Source of the DNA: Deltaproteobacteria bacterium
GTDB taxonomy: Bacteria; Desulfobacterota; Binatia; UBA9968
NCBI GenBank assembly: GCA_023250495.1
Contig: JAHFAP010000101.1
Span: forward strand, 1 to 10,609
DNA: 10,609 bases
Direction of reading: 5' to 3'
In this document: positions 1 to 7,081 of the stretch, in pieces
Numbering within the stretch: position 1 is the stretch's first letter
Layout of the letters: each line of letters opens with the position of its first letter
The notes under the pieces: generated by a model
What the model was told of the DNA's origin: nothing
The model's database searches: none
What the model saw: the letters and a program-made list of their open reading frames with translations, nothing else
Position numbers and translations under genes: made by a program

Positions 1-2095
1 CGCGGTCGCCGCTCGTGGTCCACAATCCGCGGCCCTTCCAACCCGCTTTCGGATCGTCGCTGCGCCCGTCGAATCCTTTGGCGTAGAAGCCGAGCGGATA
101 GGGCACGCGCAAAACGATCATCTTGCCGTCCTTCATCGCGATCAAACCGTCATTGAGGTTGCCGGTTGACATCGGCACGTCCTCGCCGAGCCCGAACGTG
201 TTGTGGTGATCGACCCAGGTGTAGTAGCTCGACTCCGCGCTGTTATCCCCGATGCCCTGGAATCCGGGACCCGGATACTGGTAAAACGCCCAGCCCTCCG
301 GACAATGGTCGCCGGTCGCCTTCGGTCCGTTGAGCGGGCCTTTGCATTTTCTCCGATCGAAGCTCGCGAGGTGTCCGCTCGCGAGCGATGCCCAGACAAC
401 GCCTTGCTTGTCGATGTCGGCGCCGCGGATGCCGAAGCCGGGCAGCGGCACGTTGTAGATCTCGGCGAGCGCCGTCTCCGAGGGATTCGGCCCCGGGACG
501 ATGCGCACGACGGCGCCTGGAAAAGTCCGCACGGAGCCCCAGACCGAGCCGTCAGCCGGGCTCGGCATCACGGCGTAGAAGCCCGCGACGATGCGCTTGT
601 CTTTGGTCGGATCGACCGGCTGATTGGGCTCAACGTACTCATCGCGCTTGCCGTTGCCGTTGGTGTCGAGGATGAGCGGCGTCCAGCCTTGCGACTTCGC
701 CGCGTCGCCTGTCTCGTCGAATAGTTTTGTGTTGAGCCAGCCGACCACCGGCACGGCCGCTCCACCGCCGCTGGTCCACAGCGTGTCGTTAGCGTCGTAG
801 CCAAACTGCAAATGATGCGTCTGGAAGCAGGTATCGACGAACGTGTACTTCTGCGTCTTGGGATCGAGCATCGTGAGCGCGCGGTTCGTCCGCTCCAGCG
901 GGAAGACCTTGGCCGAAGGATGATCGGAGCCTTTCTTGCAGAAGTCCGGGTTGTTGGGGCCGCGCAGCGCCGCCGCGAACCACACTCGCCCCCTTCGGTC
1001 GATCATGCCGTTATGGTTGTTGATCTTGGTGTCCCAAATCTTCTCGTCGCCCCAGTAAGGCGACGGTTGCATGAGTTTGTCGCTTGCCGCATGGCCCGGC
1101 CCGAGCGCCTCTGGCGTGTTTGCGTCCCGCACTGGGCCCGTGAAGTTCGTGACCTTGTGCTTTTTCGGATCGAGGATCGGGATGATATCGGTACTGTACT
1201 CGGGCGACCCGTAAAGAGGGCCGTAGGCATTGACTGTCGAATAGCGCCGGTCCGAGGCAATCAGATCGTGAAGGTAGTGCTTGTCATCGCCCCAATCCCA
1301 GGTGGTAACGACGATGTTACGCTCGACCCCTTGCGGCCGCGCGGGTTTGGCATGGGGCAGCTCACCCTTGGCGATGCGGTCCGTCCAATCCGCGAAGTAG
1401 CGGATGGGGGCACCGCCGAGGTCCTTGACGAGGGTGTTGAACATTTGTTCGCCGGATTGACCGGACTGGATGCGGCGAAACCACATTTCCTGCGAAGTGG
1501 CGAACGTGAAGGGGTGCGGTACGTTCTTCGGGAACGTGCGCGTGGACACCTGGCCCAGCTGATGGCAGCCGATGCAACCGTTGTTCTTCATCGTGTTAAG
1601 CCATTCGTTCTGCGTAATCTTGGCCGGAATCGTGCCCTTGCCGCCGAACTCGCTCGCCTCGGGAATCTTGAGCATCGAATACCAGTAGATCGCCGGATAG
1701 TACTCCGCCGCCGCGGCCGCGTTCGGCGCCACCACCGCTTTCAGATTGAGAATCTTGCCGGGCGTGGCTTTGACCTTCGGCGAATCGACTAACCCGTAGC
1801 CGCGCACCCAAACGCTGTAGTTGGCTTTCGGAAGATCGGGTATCACGTAGCGTCCTTGATCGTCGGTGACCACGGTTTTGGAGAATTTGGTGGGGAGCTC
1901 CGCCGTTTCCGCGATCACCCAGACTCCGGCTTCCGGCCCGTTCGCGCTGGTTACCACGCCGCCGATGTCGTCGCTGTCGATGCGCACCGCCGCGCCGGTG
2001 TTTTGTTGCCCACTCAGCCGGACCGCCGAAGCAGCCAAAAGCACGGCGATGCCAATTGCCACCATACCTAAGTACAACACTCTTGTCGTCTTCAT
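1..2095 (-). CDS. Exported cytochrome c / beta-propeller protein with N-terminal CnaB-like domain (partial, 3' end outside window)
   Basis: One uninterrupted minus-strand frame runs from the ATG at 2095 to the window edge (698 codons, no stop). AAAGGAG lies 7 nt before the ATG. Residues 1-30 form a signal peptide (KTTR, then a hydrophobic run ending near SGQQ). Residues about 44-122 (IGGVVTSANGPEAGVWV ... TDDQGRYVIPDLP ... YSVWVRGYG) match the carboxypeptidase-regulatory/CnaB-like beta-sandwich pattern. CIGCH at 174-178 is a covalent haem c site; I see no second CxxCH. From about residue 245 onward the protein resembles a Vgb/streptogramin-lyase or NHL-type propeller, with repeated blade motifs such as GMIDRRGRVWF (near 362) and DIDKQGVVWASL (near 559). 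Known family behaviour suggests a periplasmic electron-transfer or substrate-binding protein; substrate and partner are unknown. Calling it a lyase from the propeller alone would be unsafe. Confidence 0.85.
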   Translation of the reverse strand, partial: MKTTRVLYLGMVAIGIAVLLAASAVRLSGQQNTGAAVRIDSDDIGGVVTSANGPEAGVWVIAETAELPTKFSKTVVTDDQGRYVIPDLPKANYSVWVRGYGLVDSPKVKATPGKILNLKAVVAPNAAAAAEYYPAIYWYSMLKIPEASEFGGKGTIPAKITQNEWLNTMKNNGCIGCHQLGQVSTRTFPKNVPHPFTFATSQEMWFRRIQSGQSGEQMFNTLVKDLGGAPIRYFADWTDRIAKGELPHAKPARPQGVERNIVVTTWDWGDDKHYLHDLIASDRRYSTVNAYGPLYGSPEYSTDIIPILDPKKHKVTNFTGPVRDANTPEALGPGHAASDKLMQPSPYWGDEKIWDTKINNHNGMIDRRGRVWFAAALRGPNNPDFCKKGSDHPSAKVFPLERTNRALTMLDPKTQKYTFVDTCFQTHHLQFGYDANDTLWTSGGGAAVPVVGWLNTKLFDETGDAAKSQGWTPLILDTNGNGKRDEYVEPNQPVDPTKDKRIVAGFYAVMPSPADGSVWGSVRTFPGAVVRIVPGPNPSETALAEIYNVPLPGFGIRGADIDKQGVVWASLASGHLASFDRRKCKGPLNGPKATGDHCPEGWAFYQYPGPGFQGIGDNSAESSYYTWVDHHNTFGLGEDVPMSTGNLNDGLIAMKDGKMIVLRVPYPLGFYAKGFDGRSDDPKAGWKGRGLWTTSGDR

Positions 2096-2442
2096 GTTCC
2101 GCTCCTTTCGTCTCTTTTCACTTCGACCTCGGGCAATCCGCTGCCGTTGAGATCGGTCTGGCACGGGGTTGATCTTTGAGGCCGGAGAGTATCCGATAAT
2201 GAGGCGTTATGTCAACGTGAATCGGGTCGAATAAGGATGAATTAGGAAAGATGAAAACGGAAAGGGGAGACAAAATCGAAAAGCGAGACAACGGGTCCAG
2301 GCGCGCGCCGACCGCGCAAAGTTTTCTTTGACGAAACTCGTAAGCGATAAAGGACCGGGGGCAAATCTTCACCTATGCGCATTGCTTGCTTGATCTCCGC
2401 AACTTCTATATTGTTGAGGAAATTCAACATAGCGATTGGGAC
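2096..2442. other. Divergent intergenic region, no convincing gene
   Basis: This 347-bp spacer separates the divergent cytochrome gene and hisS. On the plus strand it contains a purine-rich stretch (about 2233-2290) and a 26-codon ORF at 2251-2331 with an AGGAAAG before its ATG; its product is basic and low-complexity, and I do not regard it as a gene. A TATATT at 2407-2412 could be a hisS -10 box, but the possible -35 boxes (TTGCTT) are spaced 15 or 19 nt away, so the hisS promoter is unresolved. I see no T-box or other leader structure. Confidence 0.5.
2188..2215 (-). promoter_or_regulatory. Candidate sigma70 promoter for the cytochrome/propeller gene
   Basis: On the minus strand, TTGACA (2210-2215) is followed after 16 nt by GATACT (2188-2193, four of six consensus bases). 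Transcription would start near 2181 and give a leader of about 85 nt before the ATG at 2095. The -35 is perfect but the -10 is only fair. Confidence 0.4.
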
Positions 2443-3711
2443 ATGAAGATCAACTCGATCAAAGGCTTCGCCGACATTCTACCCGGAGATGTGGAGAGCT
2501 GGCACTTCGTCGAGGAAAAGGCCCGCGAGGTCTTCGCGCGCTACAGCTTTTTCGAGATCCGCATCCCGATCGTCGAGAAGACCGAGCTTTTCAGCCGCTC
2601 GTTGGGCGAGACCACGGACATCGTTGAAAAAGAGATGTACACCTTCCCGGATCAAGACGCCAAAGGCTCGCTGCTGACTCTCAGGCCGGAAGGGACAGCG
2701 GGCGTGGCGCGCGCCTACCTGGAGGCGGAGCTATATAAGGTGGAGCCGGTGCGCAAACTGTTCTATCTCGGTCCCATGTTTCGGCGCGAGCGGCCGCAAA
2801 AGGGAAGGCTGCGGCAGTTTTACCAGATCGGCGCGGAGGTGCTGGGACGGCCGGATCCGTTGGTCGATGCGGAGGTGCTTCTGCTGCTAAGAGATTTTTT
2901 CTCCCTGGTGGGCCTGGAGGGAGCGACGCTCGAGCTCAATTCCCTTGGTGACGTGCAGTGCCGTCCTGGTTATCGAAAGGCGCTGCTGGCATTCTTAAAA
3001 GAGCGGGAGAAAAAACTTTGCGCGAACTGCCAGCGGCGCATGGAGCGTAACCCATTACGGGTCCTGGATTGCAAGGAAGAGTCATGTGTGGAGGTGACGC
3101 GAGACGCGCCGTCGATCCTCGACTATCTATGCGACGACTGCAGAGCGCACTTCGGCGTTGTGCAGCGGCTCCTGCGCGACAGCGAGCTCGATTACCAGCT
3201 TAATCCGCGCATAGTGCGCGGCCTGGATTATTACTGCCGCACCGCGTTCGAGTGGACCAGCGCGCGATTGGGATCGCAGAATGCGGTGGCGGCAGGCGGG
3301 CGTTATGACGGCCTGGTGGAGGACTTGGGCGGGCCTCCCACACCGGGAGTCGGCTTTGCGATTGGAATGGAGAGGCTGGTCCTGTTGTTGGAAATGAAAG
3401 AGGCGAGGCAGGCCCCGCGCCTGACGCTTTTTCTCGTATGGGTCGGCGATGCCGGGCGCGCATGGGCGTTTTCTGCCGCTCATAGATTGCGCCAGCGCGG
3501 CATCGCCGTCGAGATGGAAGGGGAGCAGAAAAGCCTGAAGAGCCAAATGAGACGGGCGGACAAGCTCGGCGCCAGCTATGTCCTGATTGTGGGAGAGGAA
3601 GAACTCGGCAGGGGGACGGTGGTTCTCCGCAACATGGACACCAAGGAACAATCCGAACTGGCGCTAGATAGGCTGGAGGACGAATTGCTGGCACGGAGAG
3701 TAGGTGGTTGA
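2443..3711 (+). CDS. hisS: Histidyl-tRNA synthetase
   Basis: Class II synthetase that charges tRNA-His in the cytoplasm. The 422-residue product has the family's usual length. RPEGT is at 81-85, motif 2 FRRERPQ at 113-119, the HisA loop RGLDYYCRTAFE at 259-270, GGRYDGL at 285-291 and motif 3 GFAIGMERL at 304-312; the C-terminal anticodon-binding domain covers about 327-420. Six cysteines (193, 196, 210, 215, 230, 233) in the insertion domain form CxxC-type pairs and may bind zinc. I chose the ATG at 2443 because MKINSIKGFADILPG aligns with the normal HisRS N-terminus. The frame stays open to a TTG at 2386, which would add 19 unrelated residues. Ribosome binding is weak at either start (GGG close to 2443; GAGGA lies 22 nt upstream). 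aspS begins 3 nt after the stop. Confidence 0.96.
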   Translation: MKINSIKGFADILPGDVESWHFVEEKAREVFARYSFFEIRIPIVEKTELFSRSLGETTDIVEKEMYTFPDQDAKGSLLTLRPEGTAGVARAYLEAELYKVEPVRKLFYLGPMFRRERPQKGRLRQFYQIGAEVLGRPDPLVDAEVLLLLRDFFSLVGLEGATLELNSLGDVQCRPGYRKALLAFLKEREKKLCANCQRRMERNPLRVLDCKEESCVEVTRDAPSILDYLCDDCRAHFGVVQRLLRDSELDYQLNPRIVRGLDYYCRTAFEWTSARLGSQNAVAAGGRYDGLVEDLGGPPTPGVGFAIGMERLVLLLEMKEARQAPRLTLFLVWVGDAGRAWAFSAAHRLRQRGIAVEMEGEQKSLKSQMRRADKLGASYVLIVGEEELGRGTVVLRNMDTKEQSELALDRLEDELLARRVGG

Positions 3712-3714
3712 GTT

Positions 3715-5511
3715 ATGGAGAGGGTTTTCACCGATTATCTTGGCGAGTGGAAGCGGAGCTGCTACTGCGGCGAGCCTCGTCCGGACAGCGTCGGGCGGGA
3801 GTTGATCCTGGTTGGCTGGGTGCAGCGGCGGCGCGATCACGGCGGGTTGATTTTCGTCGACCTCAGAGACCGCAGCGGGCTCGTGCAGATCGTCTTTAAT
3901 CCGGAGGTGAGCCAGGCCGCGCATGAGAAGGCCAAGCAGATCCGCTCTGAGGACGTTGTCGCCGCGCGTGGAATGCTCGCGCGACGGCCGCCTGAAACCG
4001 TCAACGCGCAGCTCTCCACCGGCGAGGTCGAGTTGTCGGTTCACGAGATAAGGCTTCTCAACGCCTCGCAGGTCCCTCCGTTTTCCATCGAGGACGAGAC
4101 CGACGCGAATGAGAACACGCGCCTCAAGTACCGCTACCTGGATTTGCGCCGGGCGCGCAGTCTGGCGCCGCTCATGCTGCGCTATCGAATGACGAAGAAG
4201 ATCCGCGACTATTTCGACAGTCAGGGATTTATCGAAGTCGAAACGCCGGTGCTCACCAAGAGCACTCCTGAGGGCGCCAGAGACTACCTTGTTCCCAGCC
4301 GCATCTATCCCGGAAAGTTCTATGCCCTTCCCCAATCTCCCCAGCTCTTCAAGCAGATCCTCATGGTGGCCGCGCTTGACCGTTATTTCCAAATCGTGCG
4401 CTGCTTTCGCGACGAGGATCTGCGCGCGGACCGGCAGCCTGAGTTCACGCAGCTCGACGTGGAGATGTCTTTCGTCCAGCCGGACGACGTGATCCAGGTG
4501 GTGGAGGGGCTGATGACGCTGCTCTTTAAGGAGCTTAAAGGCATCGATCTCAAGCGTCCCTTTCCACGTCTCTCCTGCGATGAAGCCCGCTCGCGCTACG
4601 GGACGGACAAGCCGGATCTGCGCTTTGGACTGGAGCTGAGAGATTTTTCGCAGTGCTTCAGGAAGTCGCAGCTGAAGGTTTTCTCCGCGGTGTTGGAAAG
4701 CGGAGGCATCGTCAGAGGCCTCAGCGTTCCGGGGGGAGCGAGCCTTTCGCGCAAAGAGCTGGATGAGTTGACGGCGTTCGTCGGAAACTATGGCGCCAAA
4801 GGGCTGGCCTGGATCAAGCTTGCGGATGGTGATTGGCAATCTCCGATCGCCAAATTTCTCTCCGACGCGGAACGGAGTGAGATTCTGAAGATTACCGAGG
4901 CCAAGAGCGGCGACCTGATTCTGTTCGTCGCCGATGCCGAGAAGGTGGTTCATGAATCGCTGTCCAACCTGCGTCTTCTTCTCGGAGAAAAGCTGGGGTT
5001 GATCGCGCAGGATCAGTACTCGCTCCTCTGGGTGGTCGATTTCCCGCTTTTGGAGTACGACCCGGAAGAAAAGCGCCACGTCTCCGTGCATCATCCCTTT
5101 ACCGCGCCCCTGGAAGAGGATCTGCCGCTGCTGGCCAAAGATCCCCTGAAGGTCAGGTCCAAGGCCTATGACCTGGTGCTGAACGGGGTGGAGATTGGAG
5201 GAGGGAGCGTCCGCATCCATCAGGTCGATCTGCAGAGGCGGGTTCTCGGGCTGCTGGGGATCGGCCCGGAGGAAGCCGAGGCGAAGTTCGGATTTTTTCT
5301 CGAGGCGCTGAGCTACGGCGCCCCTCCCCACGGCGGGATCGCCTTTGGGATCGACAGGCTGGTGATGATCCTCAGCGGCGCGACCTCGATTCGAGAAGTG
5401 ATCGCCTTTCCCAAGAGTCAGAGAGCCGTCTGCCTCCTCACCGACGCGCCGTCGCCGGTTGATCCCAAGCAGCTCAAGGAGCTGGGCATCAAGACGACCC
5501 TCGGCGACTGA
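3715..5511 (+). CDS. aspS: Aspartyl-tRNA synthetase, bacterial type (possibly non-discriminating)
   Basis: Class II synthetase of 598 residues, the normal bacterial length. Domains in order: N-terminal OB-fold anticodon-binding domain (about 28-118, GWVQRRRDHGG at 34-44); catalytic core with ETPVLTKSTPEGARDYLVPSR around 176-196; motif 2 FRDEDLRADRQPEFTQ at 231-246; bacterial GAD insertion (about 285-425); motif 3 GIAFGIDRLVMIL at 541-553. The ATG follows the hisS stop by 3 nt, so the two genes are almost certainly co-transcribed and perhaps translationally coupled; hisS-aspS pairs are common in bacteria. His42 sits at the OB-fold position where enzymes that also charge tRNA-Asn carry His and strictly specific ones such as the E. 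coli enzyme carry Leu. That would imply indirect Asn-tRNA synthesis through GatCAB, which is inference. Confidence 0.97.
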   Translation: MERVFTDYLGEWKRSCYCGEPRPDSVGRELILVGWVQRRRDHGGLIFVDLRDRSGLVQIVFNPEVSQAAHEKAKQIRSEDVVAARGMLARRPPETVNAQLSTGEVELSVHEIRLLNASQVPPFSIEDETDANENTRLKYRYLDLRRARSLAPLMLRYRMTKKIRDYFDSQGFIEVETPVLTKSTPEGARDYLVPSRIYPGKFYALPQSPQLFKQILMVAALDRYFQIVRCFRDEDLRADRQPEFTQLDVEMSFVQPDDVIQVVEGLMTLLFKELKGIDLKRPFPRLSCDEARSRYGTDKPDLRFGLELRDFSQCFRKSQLKVFSAVLESGGIVRGLSVPGGASLSRKELDELTAFVGNYGAKGLAWIKLADGDWQSPIAKFLSDAERSEILKITEAKSGDLILFVADAEKVVHESLSNLRLLLGEKLGLIAQDQYSLLWVVDFPLLEYDPEEKRHVSVHHPFTAPLEEDLPLLAKDPLKVRSKAYDLVLNGVEIGGGSVRIHQVDLQRRVLGLLGIGPEEAEAKFGFFLEALSYGAPPHGGIAFGIDRLVMILSGATSIREVIAFPKSQRAVCLLTDAPSPVDPKQLKELGIKTTLGD

Positions 5512-5515
5512 TTCG

Positions 5516-5594
5516 ATTTTAGATTGCCGATTTTGGATTTTCGATTGGGGGAGCGGATCTATGAATCCAAAATCTAAAATCGAAAATCTAAAAT
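5516..5594. repeat. Heptad-repeat inverted repeat (hairpin) immediately after aspS
   Basis: The left arm (5516-5546) is four 7-nt units, ATTTTAG ATTGCCG ATTTTGG ATTTTCG, plus ATT. The right arm (5564-5594), read on the opposite strand, is ATTTTAG ATTTTCG ATTTTAG ATTTTGG plus ATT. The arms pair over 31 bp with four mismatches around a 17-nt loop. The array begins 4 nt after the aspS stop. It could end the hisS-aspS transcript or protect its 3' end, but there is no classical GC stem with a U-tract. Confidence 0.8.
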
Positions 5595-5635
5595 GAGTTC
5601 TGTGGTCCTTGAGAGACAGAGACGCTTTTGTTATC

Positions 5636-6301
5636 ATGGCATCATCTATGTGGCGCGTGTTACCTTTGCTGTTTGTGTTGGTTGCGTGCTTCGGGCCAGG
5701 AAACTTCGACAGCCGGTATTCCAGTGACCTGGAAGCCAGAAAAATCAAGCGCATTGCTATCTTCCCGCTCGAAGCGCTTTCCGGCGAGGAGAAGATCAAG
5801 GTCCCGTTTGCTCCGGCCGCTACCGCAGACGGAAGGGGAGGAGAGAGTTCGAGCGCCCTGCTCAGCCGTCAGCTCTACTCTGCAATGACCGGTTTGCCTA
5901 ACTGGCAGATCGTTTCGGACCGCGAAGTGAGGGAGGTGGAACCGCTGGTTCCCAAAGGAGCGCCTGAAGCGCGAGCGAGAAGGCTTGGACAGATGGTCTA
6001 CGCGGACGCGGTCATCTCCGGTCGCATCCTGCGCTTCCGCGAGCGGGAAGGCGAAGCTCTAGGAGCTATGAGTCCGGCGTCCGTGGCCTTTGTCCTCGAA
6101 CTCTGGGACGTCAAGCGAGGAGACGTGATCTGGTCGGCGCGCTTCGATGAGACGCAGAAACCGTTAAGCGAAAACCTATTTGCTTTAGGCGACTTCACCA
6201 CCAGAGGGGGAAGATGGCTCAAGGCCGAGGAGCTGTCTCTCGAAGGAGTGAAGAAGGCGGTCAGTCAACTCCACCAAGCGCTGTATCGCAGAACGACGTA
6301 A
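5636..6301 (+). CDS. Putative outer-membrane lipoprotein of unknown function (LpoB/CsgG/TolB-N-like fold suspected)
   Basis: The 221-residue product begins MASSMWRVLPLLFVLVACFGPG: a short basic/hydrophobic signal peptide ending in the lipobox L15-V16-A17-C18, so it should be lipidated at Cys18. Residue 19 is Phe, not Asp, which would favour outer-membrane sorting. The mature part opens with a beta strand (KRIAIFPLEAL, about 38-48), then SALLSRQLYSAM, QIVSDREV, and ADAVISGRIL (123-132). This order of strand, helix and a 'GxI' strand is typical of small periplasmic lipoproteins related to LpoB, CsgG or the TolB N-terminal domain. The C-terminal half has LELWDVKRGDVIWSARFDET. Start chosen at ATG 5636; ATG 5648 still keeps the signal peptide, and an in-frame TTG at 5609 is also possible. 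No function can be assigned. It is separated from aspS by the heptad hairpin, so it may be its own unit. Confidence 0.8.
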   Translation: MASSMWRVLPLLFVLVACFGPGNFDSRYSSDLEARKIKRIAIFPLEALSGEEKIKVPFAPAATADGRGGESSSALLSRQLYSAMTGLPNWQIVSDREVREVEPLVPKGAPEARARRLGQMVYADAVISGRILRFREREGEALGAMSPASVAFVLELWDVKRGDVIWSARFDETQKPLSENLFALGDFTTRGGRWLKAEELSLEGVKKAVSQLHQALYRRTT

Positions 6302-6326
6302 GCACATCTTTCACTTTTAGATTCCC

Positions 6327-6655
6327 TCAGCTGCCTCTCTCTGCCTCTAGAGGGTTTCGACAAAGCCGCTAAGTCGCTCTCCAAGACTCTCCAACCGTTT
6401 CAACCCGCCCCGATCCAGCAGCACGGTCGCTCCTCCTTTGAGGACTAGCAGGCTGCTGAAAAACTCCCCGTTCACCCTTCGAGAGCCTCAGGGCGAACGG
6501 CCCTCGTGTTGAAATCGTTGAGTAATTTCCGTTCGTGCTGAGCGTGTCGAAGCATGAATCCTATTTTTTCAGCAGCCTGCTAGGCGCAATGAAGAAACCG
6601 GATACGTCTCCGCCGCGGAGGAGCCGGCAAGGGCGAAGCCGCTGTACACTTGGTC
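6327..6655 (-). pseudogene. Truncated, frameshifted copy of the two-TM protein gene at 7082-7714, split by a MITE
   Basis: On the minus strand, 6655 down to 6582 encodes DQVYSGFALAGSSAAETYP and continues VSSLR. After removal of the inserted element it goes on LVLKGGATVLLDRGGLKRLESLGERLSGFV. This matches residues 132-186 of the intact paralogue (DQVYSGFALAGSSAAETYP ... LDRGGIKRLKSLAERLSNFV). A single-base deletion just after FV, relative to the paralogue, produces ETL followed by a TAG at 6347-6349. Restoring that base gives NPLEAERGS and a stop at 6327, which still resembles the paralogue's PLETPE tail. The first 131 codons, including both membrane segments, are missing. There is no start codon and the reading frame is broken twice, so it is dead. 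Confidence 0.8.
6446..6582. mobile_element. 133-bp MITE-like element with perfect terminal inverted repeats
   Basis: The ends CTAGCAGGCTGCTGAAAAA (6445-6463) and its exact complement (6565-6583) form a 19-bp perfect inverted repeat. Alignment with the intact paralogue shows a net insertion of 135 nt: 133 bp between the repeats (6448-6580) plus one duplicated TA. A TA duplication fits IS630/Tc1-type transposition; a CTAG duplication (YTAR, IS5-like) cannot be excluded because the end is palindromic. Inside are two hairpins: 6468-6500 (CCGTTC ... GAACGG) and 6532-6558 (TTCGTGCT ... AGCATGAA), whose loops carry complementary TTCGA and GCTCAG-type motifs common in intergenic repeats of many proteobacteria. 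It has no coding capacity, so it would need a transposase supplied in trans. Confidence 0.8.
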
Positions 6656-6673
6656 TGTACACTAGGCGAGAGG

Positions 6674-7025
6674 TTAAAGACTCAGGATAACGCGAATTCG
6701 TCTCTCGATTTCTTCCATCAAGTGATCCGGCAAAGCGCCAATTTCGCGCCGGAAGGACTCGTTGGCGACGGCGATGAGTTGACCCAGAAGAAGGTCGTTT
6801 TCCCGCGCTAGGCCACCTTCATCTTTTCGGAGACCCAGCCGAGGGGTGCCAGGATTTTCCACGAGCCGAACGGTGGTAGGGAAGGGTACGGCGGGCAACT
6901 CCGGCGAAGAACAACTCTCGGTTCTCCTCTTTGTCGGCTGCACCACACCGCCGCACGGATTCTTGAATCTCACGCCGCAGCTTCTCTTCCTGAGTTTTCC
7001 TTTTCGCGACCTCTGTTGCTCCCAT
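6674..7025 (-). pseudogene. Broken small gene with MazF/PemK-like C-terminus
   Basis: A good ribosome-binding site (AGGAGG, 4 nt before ATG 7025) starts a minus-strand frame reading MGATEVAKRKTQEEKLRREI. It is open for 68 codons, to 6819. The next stretch that looks like real protein is in a different frame, ending at TAA 6674: PFPTTVRLV ... LGLRKDEGG ... LLLGQLIAVANESFRREIG and ALPDHLMEEIERRIRVILSL. That tail follows the MazF/PemK pattern: PLPTxV strand, GLxKDS, xxQLxTV, LGxL, ExAxRxxLxL. The MazF N-terminal half with its catalytic Arg is not recognisable in any frame. I read it as a decayed toxin gene, possibly fused to a different N-terminus by deletion. The alternative is a genuine 68-aa protein with an unrelated frame behind it. 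Family assignment is by eye only. Confidence 0.45.
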
Positions 7026-7081
7026 AGTTCCTCCTATTATAGAGCACGTTGGCGTTTTTATGATCTAAACGATAACGAAAT

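Noticed and set aside
812..1792. A 326-codon plus-strand frame
   Set aside because: It is opposite the cytochrome/propeller gene, whose minus-strand frame has a signal peptide, CIGCH and blade motifs. The plus-strand frame is a shadow.
2251..2331. 26-codon ORF with a plausible ribosome-binding site upstream of hisS
   Set aside because: Low-complexity Lys/Arg/Glu product in a purine-rich spacer, no link to His codons or a terminator, so no case for a leader peptide.
3127..3694. Two minus-strand frames opposite hisS
   Set aside because: They lie entirely over the conserved HisRS core and show only compositional bias.
3664..5799. A 711-codon open frame on the minus strand opposite aspS
   Set aside because: It is antisense to a textbook AspRS with all motifs. 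Its product is compositionally biased (Arg/Leu-rich) without domains, and its N-terminal part is translated from the heptad repeat. It is a by-product of codon bias in aspS.
6468..6558. Internal hairpins considered as a CRISPR-like or riboswitch structure
   Set aside because: They fall inside a transposon-like element and have no regular repeat-spacer order; they are the usual inner palindromes of such elements.
7036..7041. TATAAT on the minus strand before the broken MazF-like gene
   Set aside because: It directly abuts the AGGAGG site, so transcription would start at or past the ribosome-binding site, and no -35 is found at proper spacing.
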